Counted from the stretch's first letter, positions 1 through 9,111 are shown. The stretch is DNA of 64,000 nucleotides from Azophilus sp965221465 (GCA_965221465.1 OZ244892.1:4030001-4094000); one strand, 5' to 3'. Program-made: numbers and translations. Notes: generated by a model not told the origin, from the sequence alone.

Positions 1-996
1 ACGGAAACCACGCTGATCTCGGAGGTGAGCGGCCAGATCGTGCAGGTGTCGCCCTCGTTCGTCAGCGGCGGATTCTTCAGCAAGGGCGAACTGCTCGTGC
101 GCATCGACCCGCGCATCTACGATGCCCGCGTCAAGCGTGCCCGGGCCAACGTCGCGGCTGCCAGAACCCAGGTTGCCACCGAGAATGCCATGGCCACGTA
201 CGCGCTCGAGGATTGGCAGCGATTGCAGGAACTGCAGGCGGACAACGACTGGCGGCGCGAGCACACCGGCCACGGCCACACCAAGGATGCCCCGTCGGAA
301 TTGACATTGCGCAAACCGCAACTTGCAGCGGCGCTGGCGCAATTGGAGTCCGCGGAAGCGGAACTGGTCGAGGCCGAGGGCGACCTGGAACGCACCTCGA
401 TCCGCGCACCCTACACCGGCATGGTGCGCGAGAAGCTGTCGGACCTCGGGCAGTACGTCCGTGTCGGCGACCGGCTGGCAGCAGTATTTGCTGTCGACTA
501 CGCCGAAGTGCGGCTGCCGCTCACCCAGGCAGACCTGCAGTTCCTGGATTTGCCTCGCACTTCCGACGCAACTCCGGTGCCGGTGACGCTCACCGCCCGG
601 GTCGCCGGCGAGGAGCGTCGCTGGGACGGCGAAGTTTCCCGCACCGAAGGCGTCTTCGACAGCCGCACCCGGGTGCTCTATGCCGTTGCCCAGGTACAGG
701 ATCCCTATGGCCTCGAAGTCGCGAGCCAGGAGCCCTTGCGCATCGGCACTTTCGTCAATGCGGAGATTCAGGGGCGGCATGGCGGCGCCCTGTTCGCGGT
801 GCCCCGCCATGCGGTGTACCAGGGAACGACCCTCTGGCTGGTCGACGAGGAAAATCGCCTGGAATCCGCCGAGATCGGGATCGTCCGGGCCGAGGAGGAG
901 TACGTCTACGTCGACCGCGGGCTCGAGCCCGGCGACCGCATCTGCATTACCCCCATGGAACAACCGCTTCCCGGCATGCCGGTGCGTACTTCATGA
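1..996 (+). CDS. RND efflux periplasmic adaptor (HlyD/AcrA family), 5' end outside window
   Basis: This is the membrane-fusion adaptor of a tripartite RND pump, linking the inner-membrane permease to an outer-membrane channel. The reading frame is open from base 1, so the signal peptide and N-terminus lie upstream of the window. Visible parts are the first half of the lipoyl/barrel region (SGQIVQVSPSFVSGG), an Ala/Glu-rich coiled-coil hairpin, the second barrel half (SIRAPYTGMVREK) and a C-terminal beta-barrel and membrane-proximal region. The stop overlaps the start of the permease (ATGA at 993-996), so the two are translationally coupled. The substrate cannot be read from the sequence. Confidence 0.9.
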   Translation, partial: TETTLISEVSGQIVQVSPSFVSGGFFSKGELLVRIDPRIYDARVKRARANVAAARTQVATENAMATYALEDWQRLQELQADNDWRREHTGHGHTKDAPSELTLRKPQLAAALAQLESAEAELVEAEGDLERTSIRAPYTGMVREKLSDLGQYVRVGDRLAAVFAVDYAEVRLPLTQADLQFLDLPRTSDATPVPVTLTARVAGEERRWDGEVSRTEGVFDSRTRVLYAVAQVQDPYGLEVASQEPLRIGTFVNAEIQGRHGGALFAVPRHAVYQGTTLWLVDEENRLESAEIGIVRAEEEYVYVDRGLEPGDRICITPMEQPLPGMPVRTS

Positions 997-3900
997 GCGA
1001 GGCGCTCCCCGGCAACGCCCCGCACACCGGCCGCGGCGGCATTATCGGCTGGTTCGCCGGCAATCACGTGGCGGCCAACCTGCTGATGCTGTTCATCGTC
1101 GCAATGGGTCTCTACGGGGCTTTCACCGTCACCGTGGAGACCTTCCCGAAGTTCGAATTCGAGACCATCGACGTGCGGGTGCCCTACCGTGGTGCGGCCC
1201 CCGCAGAAACGGAGGAGGGGGTGGTCGTCAAGATCGAAGAAGCCATCCAGGACATCGACGGCATCAAGCAGGTTTTCGGTTTTGCTCAGGAGGGCGTCGG
1301 GCGCGTCACCATCGAGGTTCGTGACGGCTTCGACCCGGGAACCGTGCTCGACGAGGTGAAACTGGCCGTGGACAGCATTTCGACCTTTCCCGTGGAAACC
1401 GAACGTCCTGTCATCAGCAAGGCCCGATTCCGCCGCCAGGCGATCAGCGTCCAGGTCTCCGGCGACATGGACGAGCGGGACTTGAAAAACCTCACCGAGC
1501 GTATTCGCGACGAGATCGTCGCCCTCGACGAGGTGAGCTATGCGGAAGTTCGCGGTTCGCGTCCCTTCGAGATCTCCGTGGAGATACCGGAAATCACCCT
1601 GCGCCAGTACGGCCTCACCCTCGACCGGGTGGCCGGGGCCATCCGCGCCTGGTCCGTGGACCTGCCCGGCGGCAGTATCCGCTCCGACGGGGGTGACATC
1701 CGCCTGCGCACCAAGGGGCAGGCCTACACCGGCGAGGAGTTCGAGCAGATTGTGCTGCTCTCCCGGGAAGACGGTACCCGGGTCCGGCTCGGCGATATCG
1801 CCACGATCGACGATGGTTTTGCCGAGACCGAGTCCTACGCCTTTTTCAACGGCAAGCGCAGTTTCGGCATCGAGGTGATGAGCACGGAGGACGAGAACGA
1901 GCTGGACGTCACCGCCGCCGTACGCGCCTATGTCGAGGAAACCGCCGCCGCCATGCCGCCGGGGGTGACCCTGGAGACCTGGGGCGACCTCAGCGTGCAC
2001 CTGGAAAGCCGGATGGACATGATGTTCAAGAACATGTTCATCGGCGCCATCCTGGTGTTTGCCATTCTCGGGCTGTTCCTGCGCCTGAAGTTTGCCTTCT
2101 GGGTCATCGTCGGCCTGCCGGTCGCCTTCCTCGGTGCGTTGATGATGCTGCCGCTGCCTCCCATCGACATCAGCATCAACGTGATCAGCGTATTCGGGTT
2201 CATCCTGGTGCTCGGCATCGTGGTCGACGATGCCATCGTGGTGGCGGAGTCGGTCTACGCGGAGACCGAGAACCGGGGTTACTCCACATCGAGCATCGTC
2301 GCCGGCGCGCGGCGGGTTGCCGTACCCGCCACCTTTGGCGTGCTGACCACCATCATGGCGTTTGTACCGATGCTGTTCTATACGGGGCCACTGTCCGCGC
2401 TGACCGGATCGGTCGGATGGGTCGTGGTGCTCTGCCTGGCGTTCTCCCTCGTCGAATCCAAGCTCATCCTGCCCTCGCACCTTGCGATCATGCGGTCTTC
2501 CGGCACGTCGGGGAACGGCCGGGGCCCTGCCGAAGCGGTCGATCGCTGGATGAAGAGGTTCATCGAGCGCCGTTACAAACCGATGCTCGATGTCGCGATT
2601 CGGCACCGATACACGACCCTCGCGATGTTCCTGGGCCTGCTGATTCTGACGATCAGCATGGTGGCCGGCGGCAAGGTGCGTTATGTCTTCTTTCCGGAGG
2701 TCGAGGAGGACATGCTGGGCGCCAACCTGGAACTCTACGACGGTGCGCCGGAATCGCTGGTTGCCGACGTGGTCGACCGCATGAACGCTGCCCTGCGTCG
2801 CGTCAACGATCAACTCAAGGCGGAGACCGGCAGCGAAACGGACATCGTCCGCAACGTGTTTGCCCACATCAGAGATGGACGGTCCGGGTTCTTCGCGGTG
2901 GAATTGGCGGGTGGCGAGGAGCGGGTGGTGACGCCTCAGGTGGTGGAACAGCGCTGGCGCCGCGAAGTCGGGGACATCGCCGGCGCCAGGGAACTGCGCT
3001 TCGTGTCCACCATGCATCTCGGTGGCGGACCGCCCATCGAGTTCAATCTGGCGGGGCGCGACTACCGGCAACTGGAGGCGGCCGCGGCGGATCTCGAAAA
3101 GCACCTGGCGAGTTTCGACGGCGTTTTCGAGATCCTGGTTTCTGCCAATTCCGGGCCGGAGGAGGTGCGCCTGGCCATCAAGCCGGAAGCCGAGGCTTCC
3201 GGGCTCACGCTGCAGAACCTCGGCCGCCAGGTGCGAACGGCGTTCTACGGCGCCGAGGCGCAACGCATCCAGCGCGGCGACCAGGAAGTGCGCGTCATGG
3301 TGCGCTATCCGCGTTCGGAGCGGCAATCGCTCGGTAATCTCGAGAACATGTGGGTGCGAACGCCCGACGGCCGTGAACTGCCCTTCGGCGAGGTGGCGGA
3401 CTACAGCCTGGAACGGGGCTACGACGCCATTCAGCGTGTCGACGGCCGGCGCAGCGTACGGGTGACCGCCCGCTCCGACCTGAGTGTCGTCGAGCCGGCA
3501 CAGATCGTGCGCGAGGTCAACAGGGACTTCATGCCCGAATTGCGCGCCCGCCATCCCGGCATCGACACCGATGTCTCCGGCAGCGCCTACGAGGAACGCG
3601 TCGGCCTCACCCAGGTACTGATCGGGTTCGGAATCGCGATGTTCGGCATCTACGCGCTCATGGCGATTCCGCTGAAATCCTACGTGCAACCGCTGATCAT
3701 CATGGGCGTGATCCCGTTTGGCATTGTCGGCGCCGTTTTCGGCCACATGCTGCTCGGATTCGCGGTCAGCGTGATATCGATGATGGGCATCATCGCCCTC
3801 TCCGGGGTGGTGGTGAACGACAGCCTCATCATGGTCGACTACGTGAACAAGGCGGTGGCTGCGGGTTCCAATCGCATCCAGGCCGCCATTCAGTCCGGAG

Positions 3901-4139
3901 CCGCGCGCTTCCGGGCCATCCTGCTGACGTCGCTCACCACGTTTTTCGGGCTGATTCCGATGGTGCTCGAGACCAGCATGCAGGCGCAGATCGTCATACC
4001 CATGGCCATCTCCGTTGCCTTCGGCATTCTGTTCGCGACGCTGATCACGCTGGTGCTCGTGCCGTCGCTCTATGTCATCGCGGGTGACATCAAGGGGTTG
4101 TTCCTGCCCCGCCGGACGGAGGTTTCCGCTACCGGATAA
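993..4139 (+). CDS. RND efflux permease (AcrB/HAE1-like), 1048 aa
   Basis: This is an inner-membrane proton-driven resistance-nodulation-division transporter. Its length matches the usual 1020-1050 aa. It has the N-terminal transmembrane helix (NHVAANLLMLFIVAMG), two large periplasmic loops and the TM4 motif GIVVDDAIVVAES, whose Asp pair is the proton relay. The second half repeats the fold (ALSGVVVNDSLIMVDYVN). The ATG at 993 was chosen because it overlaps the adaptor stop; the open frame upstream of it (from 213) is only a shadow of the adaptor gene. The substrate range (drugs, metals or lipophilic compounds) is undetermined. Confidence 0.95.
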   Translation: MSEALPGNAPHTGRGGIIGWFAGNHVAANLLMLFIVAMGLYGAFTVTVETFPKFEFETIDVRVPYRGAAPAETEEGVVVKIEEAIQDIDGIKQVFGFAQEGVGRVTIEVRDGFDPGTVLDEVKLAVDSISTFPVETERPVISKARFRRQAISVQVSGDMDERDLKNLTERIRDEIVALDEVSYAEVRGSRPFEISVEIPEITLRQYGLTLDRVAGAIRAWSVDLPGGSIRSDGGDIRLRTKGQAYTGEEFEQIVLLSREDGTRVRLGDIATIDDGFAETESYAFFNGKRSFGIEVMSTEDENELDVTAAVRAYVEETAAAMPPGVTLETWGDLSVHLESRMDMMFKNMFIGAILVFAILGLFLRLKFAFWVIVGLPVAFLGALMMLPLPPIDISINVISVFGFILVLGIVVDDAIVVAESVYAETENRGYSTSSIVAGARRVAVPATFGVLTTIMAFVPMLFYTGPLSALTGSVGWVVVLCLAFSLVESKLILPSHLAIMRSSGTSGNGRGPAEAVDRWMKRFIERRYKPMLDVAIRHRYTTLAMFLGLLILTISMVAGGKVRYVFFPEVEEDMLGANLELYDGAPESLVADVVDRMNAALRRVNDQLKAETGSETDIVRNVFAHIRDGRSGFFAVELAGGEERVVTPQVVEQRWRREVGDIAGARELRFVSTMHLGGGPPIEFNLAGRDYRQLEAAAADLEKHLASFDGVFEILVSANSGPEEVRLAIKPEAEASGLTLQNLGRQVRTAFYGAEAQRIQRGDQEVRVMVRYPRSERQSLGNLENMWVRTPDGRELPFGEVADYSLERGYDAIQRVDGRRSVRVTARSDLSVVEPAQIVREVNRDFMPELRARHPGIDTDVSGSAYEERVGLTQVLIGFGIAMFGIYALMAIPLKSYVQPLIIMGVIPFGIVGAVFGHMLLGFAVSVISMMGIIALSGVVVNDSLIMVDYVNKAVAAGSNRIQAAIQSGAARFRAILLTSLTTFFGLIPMVLETSMQAQIVIPMAISVAFGILFATLITLVLVPSLYVIAGDIKGLFLPRRTEVSATG

Positions 4140-4143
4140 CGGG

Positions 4144-4422
4144 TTACCCGGCAGTCGCTGCGAGCGCCGGTATCGGGGCGTCGACGATCGGGTTGCCGTT
4201 GACGGTGATGGACAGATGGCGCGAGCCCGCCCAATAACGCACTTCCACGAAGTGATGCTCTTCCCACTCCAATTCGACGTTGGTCCAAAGGTAAAGCGGC
4301 TCCTTCGCCGATGGCCGCCGCCGTTTGCGCACCACGCCGTCGAGGCGGAGTTCCACCGCATCGTCGTCGCAAAAGCGTACCTCGAAGGGCTTGCCCCGGT
4401 ACGCGAACCGATGGATGTGCAT
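4144..4422 (-). CDS. Small conserved-looking protein, 92 aa, unknown function
   Basis: I do not recognise this protein. It is soluble-looking, with no signal peptide or membrane segment, and rich in charged and aromatic residues (LYLWTNVELEWEEHHFVEVRYW), which suggests a small beta-rich fold. The start codon lies 20 nt after the stop of the symporter gene on the same strand, so the two are probably cotranscribed. The gene ends 4 nt from the convergent RND permease stop. The reading frame has normal codon composition and a patterned sequence, so I treat it as real; a role beside the transporter is only inferred from position. Confidence 0.65.
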   Translation of the reverse strand: MHIHRFAYRGKPFEVRFCDDDAVELRLDGVVRKRRRPSAKEPLYLWTNVELEWEEHHFVEVRYWAGSRHLSITVNGNPIVDAPIPALAATAG

Positions 4423-4442
4423 GTTTCTCCCGCCAGCGCCGG

Positions 4443-6023
4443 TCAGGTTGCCGGTTCTTCCGGAGGCGGCGCATCGAACAGGCTGCGGAGATGCTCCTCC
4501 GGCAACGGTCGGGTCAGTTTGGAAACAGCCCAGGTCAGCGTGACGGAAACGATCTCGCCCATGGCCGCGCACGACCAGGGGTTGGGCGCCTCGCGTTGCA
4601 GCCAGGCCGCTGCATCGCGGATGGCGCCGGGGCCGAACCATTGCGGGTCGATCACGCCGCTGTGGAGGATGCTGAACACGGTTACCCCACCGATCAGCCC
4701 GGAGAAAGCGCCGGCCCGGGTAACGCCACGCCAGACGGCGCCGACCACCAGGGGGCCCGCGAACGCCGCCATCATCCCGCCGGTGCCGATCCAGACGATC
4801 AGGGCGACGTTTCTGTCGACCAGCGCCCAGGCAAGCGCCGTGCAGAACAACATGATGAGCACCGTGGAAATCCGGCTGATTGCCAGCACCCGCTTGTCGA
4901 CCGTGGCTTCGTCCAGGTGGGGGGCATATCTGGGAATGTAGCTCAAGCGGTACAGGTCGTTGGCAACGATCTGCGAACTCGAGACCACCAGGCCGTCCGC
5001 GGTCGACATGACGGCGGCGAGAATGCCCACACCCAGGAGGGCTGCGAGCCAGGCGGGGAACAGTTCGATGAACAGCAGCGCCAGCGCATTGTTGCTCGAT
5101 TCGCCCGGCTGCAGCAGCGCATCGCCCAGGATGGCGCGGGCCAGCAGGCCACCGAGACCCAGCATGCCCAGGATCATACCGAAGGTGAGCGCCAGCTTGA
5201 TGAACCGGCGCCGCTCGCCGGCGCTCTTCAGCGCCCAGACCTTGTTGCCGATATGGGGCAGCATGCCGAGCGGTATGTGCGCCAGCAGAACGGCGGCGAT
5301 CGACCACCAGGAATGGTAGAGCACGGAATCTGCGTTCAGCCAGCCGACCAGTTTGGGATCCTGCGAGCGCAGGTTGTCCACCATGCCCGAATAACCGCCA
5401 TCGACGCCAAACCCGGTTAGAAACATCACCACCAATGCGGCGCCGATGGCCACCATGATGAACCCCTGCACGCCGTCGGTGAGGATATCCGCGTGGGCGC
5501 CACCCAATACGACATAGGTCATCAACACCGCGGCCGTCGTGGCGAGGGCCCATTCCGGGCTGATGCCGAGCATCAACTCGAACATCACGATGCCGGAGAC
5601 GAGCTGGCCGGCCAGATAAAAGAACAGCAACAGCGAGAAGATCGAAACCATGGTGCGTACCGCGTCGGACCGATAACGGCTGCCCAGGTATTCCGGGATC
5701 GAGCGGTTGCCGAACCGGTGCCCGCTGTTGCCGACCACCCGCATGCAGACCCAGACGCCGACATAGACCCCCAACGGGTAGAGGAATGCAGACCAGATCG
5801 CGGCGAATCCCGTTTCGTAGACGATGCCCGGAAAGCCGATGAAGGTGGCGCCGCTCGCTGTCGTCGCCGCAAAGGCGAAGGCCAGAAAGATGGGCCCGTA
5901 GCTGCGGCGTGCCGTGGCGAAATCGTCGGCATTCCTGACCCTGATTCGCCCCCAGATGCCGAACGCGACCATCAGCCCGATGTAGAACACCAGGAACACC
6001 CAGGACCAGCCGATCAGGTCCAT
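4443..6023 (-). CDS. Sodium:solute symporter (SSF family), 526 aa
   Basis: This is an inner-membrane Na+-coupled symporter of the SSS/SSF family. Roughly 13 hydrophobic segments are visible, starting at residue 6 (WSWVFLVFYIGLMVAFGIW). The family's early signature follows (NADDFATARRSYGP, then AFAATTASGATFIGFPG), with further SSF-like motifs such as GGAHADILTDGVQGFIM near residue 190. The length is typical. The ATG at 6023 follows a good GGAGGGG Shine-Dalgarno. The solute could be an amino acid, a carboxylate or a compatible solute; nothing nearby settles this. Confidence 0.9.
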   Translation of the reverse strand: MDLIGWSWVFLVFYIGLMVAFGIWGRIRVRNADDFATARRSYGPIFLAFAFAATTASGATFIGFPGIVYETGFAAIWSAFLYPLGVYVGVWVCMRVVGNSGHRFGNRSIPEYLGSRYRSDAVRTMVSIFSLLLFFYLAGQLVSGIVMFELMLGISPEWALATTAAVLMTYVVLGGAHADILTDGVQGFIMVAIGAALVVMFLTGFGVDGGYSGMVDNLRSQDPKLVGWLNADSVLYHSWWSIAAVLLAHIPLGMLPHIGNKVWALKSAGERRRFIKLALTFGMILGMLGLGGLLARAILGDALLQPGESSNNALALLFIELFPAWLAALLGVGILAAVMSTADGLVVSSSQIVANDLYRLSYIPRYAPHLDEATVDKRVLAISRISTVLIMLFCTALAWALVDRNVALIVWIGTGGMMAAFAGPLVVGAVWRGVTRAGAFSGLIGGVTVFSILHSGVIDPQWFGPGAIRDAAAWLQREAPNPWSCAAMGEIVSVTLTWAVSKLTRPLPEEHLRSLFDAPPPEEPAT

Positions 6024-6163
6024 GCCTTCCCCTCCTTATCCAGTGGTACGCGTCCCAGTTGCGCGCGTCGCTTCCGGTTATGTGCGTCGCGTCGTTCGCG
6101 GATCACGTTGGCGAACGCCTCGAGTTTACACCGGGGCAACGCTTTTCTGTGGGGCTCGGGCAT
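6014..6163 (-). CDS. Possible small basic ORF, 49 aa, upstream of the symporter
   Basis: An open frame starts at the ATG at 6163 and ends by overlapping the first codons of the symporter gene by 10 nt, an arrangement typical of coupled genes. The product is strongly basic (RERRDAHNRKRRAQ) and matches no family I know. There is no clear Shine-Dalgarno and third-position GC is only moderate. It could be a chance frame, a leader peptide or a small regulator. Confidence 0.3.
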   Translation of the reverse strand: MPEPHRKALPRCKLEAFANVIRERRDAHNRKRRAQLGRVPLDKEGKAWT

Positions 6164-6180
6164 CGCGCCGTTGGTTTTTG

Positions 6181-7254
6181 TTACCACAATGAGAGTTGCG
6201 GGCTCTCCGGGCGCGGCGGCTCGAACAGGTCGGTGCGCAAGGTGGGCATTTCGGCATCCTCGAGCCCGTGCTTTCGGCACGCCTGGGCGTAGCGGGAGGC
6301 CAGCAGTTCGGCGAACGGCCCCGTGCCGCGCATGCGCCTGCCCCAGGCAGAGTCGTAGGCCTTGCCGCCGCGCGTATCGCGCACGGCTTTCATGACCCGC
6401 TCTGCCCGCAAAGGGTAATGCTCGGCGAGCCAGGCCTCGAACAGACCCTTGACTTCGAGCGGCAGGCGCAACAGCACATAGCGCACCGCCCGGGCGCCGG
6501 CCGCTTTGGCTCGGGCAACGATCGCTTCGAGCTCGTGGTCGTTGATGAACGGAATCATGGGCGCGGCCATGGCGCCCACCGGCACATCCCTGGCGCTCAA
6601 CCCCTCGATGGTGCGCAGCCGCGCCGCGGGGCCTGCGGTGCGCGGTTCGAGCTTGATCTTCAGCGCATTGGAAAGGGTCGTCACGCTGACCATCACGTTC
6701 ACCAGTTGCCGTTTCGCGAGTTCGGCGAGCAGGTCTGCATCGCGCAGGATGAGCTGGCTCTTGGTCACGATGCTGACGGGATGCCGATGCTCGAGCGCCA
6801 CTTCGAGGATCGTGCGGGTGATCTTCAATCGCTTTTCCCCCGGCTGGTAGGGATCGGTGTTGGTGCCCATGGCGATCGTTCGACACTGGTAGTTGGATCG
6901 GCCGAGTTCTTCCAGCAGGCGCTCCCGCACGCCGGTCTTGTAGAAGATGCGGGTTTCGAAATCGAGGCCCGGGGACAGGTCGAGGTAGGCGTGGGTTGGC
7001 CGCGCATAGCAGTAGACGCAACCGTGTTCGCAGCCCTTGTAGGCATTGATGGACCGGTCGAAGGGAATGTCCGGCGACTGGTTTCTGGTGATCAGCCGGA
7101 CGGTGCGGTCGGGAAAGAACTCCGTCGCCGGGTTCGGTTCCGGTTCGTCGTCGAGAACCCAGCCATCGTCCACTGCTTCGCTTCTCGTCGGCAGGTAGCG
7201 ACTGGCAGGATTGATGGTCGCCCCCCGGCCCTTGTGGACGGTTCTGTCTTCCAT
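6181..7254 (-). CDS. PA0069-type radical SAM protein, SOS-controlled
   Basis: This is a radical S-adenosylmethionine enzyme with the 4Fe-4S motif CX3CX2C in the segment YKGCEHGCVYCYARP. It is followed by the family-typical FETRIFYKTG and TIAMGTNTDPYQPGEKRLK. The length (about 357 aa) suits the PA0069/Rv2578c group, often loosely annotated as splB-like, whose reaction is not established. I chose ATG 7254; an in-frame TTG at 7284 is only 4 nt from a perfect LexA box and would leave no room for a transcript leader. LexA control fits a DNA-damage role. I recall the P. aeruginosa homologue being listed in the LexA regulon, which should be verified. Confidence 0.88.
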   Translation of the reverse strand: MEDRTVHKGRGATINPASRYLPTRSEAVDDGWVLDDEPEPNPATEFFPDRTVRLITRNQSPDIPFDRSINAYKGCEHGCVYCYARPTHAYLDLSPGLDFETRIFYKTGVRERLLEELGRSNYQCRTIAMGTNTDPYQPGEKRLKITRTILEVALEHRHPVSIVTKSQLILRDADLLAELAKRQLVNVMVSVTTLSNALKIKLEPRTAGPAARLRTIEGLSARDVPVGAMAAPMIPFINDHELEAIVARAKAAGARAVRYVLLRLPLEVKGLFEAWLAEHYPLRAERVMKAVRDTRGGKAYDSAWGRRMRGTGPFAELLASRYAQACRKHGLEDAEMPTLRTDLFEPPRPESPQLSLW

Positions 7255-7287
7255 CTCTGCCGATTCCAACTGGGCCGCCAACAATAA

Positions 7288-7303
7288 CTGTTCATTTATA
7301 CAG
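7288..7303 (-). promoter_or_regulatory. LexA (SOS) box
   Basis: The sequence ctgttcatttatacag fits the LexA operator CTGT-N8-ACAG exactly and has an AT-rich centre. It sits 33 nt upstream of the radical SAM start codon at 7254. The downstream gene on the other strand begins 250 bp away, so the box most likely controls only the radical SAM gene. Confidence 0.8.
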
Positions 7304-7554
7304 TATCAAGACCGCCTGGTTCGAACCCGCGATTCATGCCGACCCGGTCCCGGTACTCCATCTGCTTTCCATTCTCGCCAGCAATTCAGCTTCACGCTCT
7401 CCGCCAACAATCCCATGCTCGTCTCCGATTCTCGGAATTCCCACCTCAATATGCAGCGCCCAGCGCCAAATCATCCTGCCTGCGGCATCCGGTTGCAGCA
7501 AACGCACACGCCCGGATAGCTGCTAGACTGAAGAAAACAGCCAAGGAGTCGTTC

Positions 7555-7857
7555 ATGATCGTTGTCAATGCCCGTATTGAGAGTACGCCTGCCGCCGTGG
7601 AGGCCATGCGCGACGCCATCGTGACCATGCAGGCCGCCTCGCTCGCGGAGGACGGCTGCGAGGACTACAACTTCGCCGTGGAGCTGGCAGACCCCGGCGT
7701 GCTGCGCATTACCGAGCGCTGGGCGAGCAAGGAAGCCCTGGGCGCTCACTTTCAGACGCCGCACATGGCCGAGTTCCAGGCGGCCATGCAGGCGCATCCG
7801 CCCGGGAACACCGCCGTTCACTTCTACGAAGCCACCGAAATCCAGATGCCGCGATGA
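7555..7857 (+). CDS. Antibiotic biosynthesis monooxygenase (ABM)-domain protein, 100 aa
   Basis: This is a small cytosolic ferredoxin-like alpha/beta-barrel protein of the ABM/YgiN type. It has the typical opening MIVVNARIE, the CEDYNFAVE segment and the LRITERWASKEALGAHFQTPHM block. Relatives act on quinones or aromatic substrates without cofactors, but the substrate here is unknown. The start has an AAGGAG Shine-Dalgarno at 7543-7548, 6 nt before the ATG, so the longer open frame from 7336 is not used. The gene stands alone between the divergent SOS gene and a GST relic that follows it immediately. Confidence 0.85.
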   Translation: MIVVNARIESTPAAVEAMRDAIVTMQAASLAEDGCEDYNFAVELADPGVLRITERWASKEALGAHFQTPHMAEFQAAMQAHPPGNTAVHFYEATEIQMPR

Positions 7858-8061
7858 TCGTGCTCTGGGACGCGGCCACCGCGCGCCTTCCGTCCTCACT
7901 GGATGCTTCATGAATCGGGCATGCCCGGCGAGCCCGCATATCTCATCGGCCCGCGCATCGGTGAGACGCAGACGGCCGAGTTTCAAAGCCTCGACATCGA
8001 GGGGAAGATCCCCGAACCGGTCGACGATTCTGCGATGTGGCGCGACCGGGATGGCTGCTGA
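7854..8061 (+). pseudogene. Frameshifted N-terminal remnant of a glutathione S-transferase
   Basis: Starting with ATGA overlapping the ABM stop, one frame reads MIVLWDAATARLPSS. A second frame then continues HWMLHESGMPGEPAYLIGPR, then GETQTAEFQSL, and then the block GKIPEPVDDSAM up to a stop at 8059-8061. This order is that of a GST thioredoxin-fold domain (helix 1, the T-x-E-F-x-x-L-N-P-x-G-K-I-P block and the V-D-D strand). The frame changes, and the C-terminal helical domain is missing. The start overlap suggests the intact gene was once coupled to the ABM gene. Recognition is by pattern only. Confidence 0.5.
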
Positions 8062-8130
8062 CAGCGCATCCCTTGCGGTCAGCGCAACTTTCTCGGTCAA
8101 CGCGCCATTGAGCGCAACCGTCGAGGCCGC

Positions 8131-8799
8131 TTATTCGTCGCTCATCGCGCCAAATATGTGCAGCAGCGACATGAACAGGTTGTAGAACGAGACGTACAGC
8201 GTCACGGTCGCGCGGATGTAGTTGGTCTCGCCGCCGAGAACGATGGCGCTCGTCTGCCAGAGGATCGCTGCACTGGCGAAGAGCACGAAGCCGCAGGAGA
8301 TGGCGACGGAGAACGCCGACAGGTCGAAGAAGAAGCTGAGCACCACCGCGCCCATCAGCACGAAGAAGCCCACAACCAGGAACCCGGACAGGAAGCTGAA
8401 ATCCCGACGCGTGATCACCGCGTAGGCGGAAAGCCCGACAAAGGCTGCCGCTGTGGTGCCGAGCGCCGAGGCCACCAGGTTCGGCCCGTTCGCCAGACTC
8501 AGATAGGCATTCAGGATGGGCCCGGCGGTAAAGCCGAGGAAGCCCGTGAACAGGAACGCGAACACGATGCCGAGCGCGCTGTCCGCAGTCTTGTGCACGG
8601 CGTAGAGCAGCCCGAAAAAGCCGATGATGGTGATCAGGAACCCCGGGTAGGGCGCATTCATCGCCATGGAAACCGTGGCGGTCACCGCGCTGAACGCCAG
8701 CGTCATCGCCAACAGCAGATAGGTGTTGCGCAGCACATTGTTGACCGCGACGGCGGTCGGGGTGCTGGTACGGGAGGAAATCAGGTTCGGTTGTGCCAC
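8131..8799 (-). CDS. Bax inhibitor-1 / YccA family membrane protein, 222 aa
   Basis: This is an inner-membrane protein of the UPF0005/Bax inhibitor-1 family. Seven hydrophobic segments are visible, from NTYLLLAMTLAFSAVTA to the C-terminal YNLFMSLLHIFGAMSDE. Like E. coli YccA (219 aa) it has a short soluble N-terminus. I chose the GTG at 8799 because a GAGAGG Shine-Dalgarno lies 7 nt upstream and the length then fits the family; an ATG at 8874 would add 25 unrelated residues. YccA modulates the FtsH protease in E. coli; whether that holds here is inference. Confidence 0.88.
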   Translation of the reverse strand: MAQPNLISSRTSTPTAVAVNNVLRNTYLLLAMTLAFSAVTATVSMAMNAPYPGFLITIIGFFGLLYAVHKTADSALGIVFAFLFTGFLGFTAGPILNAYLSLANGPNLVASALGTTAAAFVGLSAYAVITRRDFSFLSGFLVVGFFVLMGAVVLSFFFDLSAFSVAISCGFVLFASAAILWQTSAIVLGGETNYIRATVTLYVSFYNLFMSLLHIFGAMSDE

Positions 8800-8999
8800 T
8801 TCGGTGCCTCTCAAAGTCGATGTCTCTGCGGATATATAGGGAATCCCCGCCGCTATTTCAAGTGACGTTTTCAACAGGCTTCGCGAATCGTCCCGCGCCG
8901 CCTCCGCCAGCCAACCGCTTCGGCTGGAAACCGGACAAGTCCATCTGTTGCCGACAGTTGCAGATCACATATTGACAATTTGAAGATTCAATCTGCGAT

Positions 9000-9111
9000 A
9001 TGTCGAACATGTGGATCGATCGAGTGGCCTCGAAACGGTTGAGCCAACTCGCCTCGACCTATCCGGCCGTCCTCGTCACGGGCGCGAGACAGACTGACAA
9101 GACCTCCTGCG
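9000..9111 (+). pseudogene. 5' remnant of an AAA/DUF4143-type ATPase, truncated at the Walker A motif
   Basis: The frame opens MSNMWIDRVASKRLSQLAS and runs on through a segment ending PAVLVTGARQTDKTS, the hallmark N-terminus of P-loop ATPases that carry a C-terminal DUF4143. The Walker A glycine is already changed (GARQTGKTS in intact members, D here). All similarity stops at the stop codon of convergent gpsA at 9113. The intact protein would be about 380-450 aa, so about 90 percent is missing. An AT-rich stretch with a TTGACA (8972-8977) precedes it and may be its former promoter. Confidence 0.65.

Noticed and set aside
906..4361. 1151-aa open frame on the minus strand
   Set aside because: It is antisense to the RND permease and has His/Asp/Gly-rich shadow composition typical of the complement of a high-GC gene.
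8972..9000. Promoter TTGACA before the ATPase relic
   Set aside because: A good -35 is present but no matching -10 at 16-18 bp was found, so I do not call it a functional promoter.
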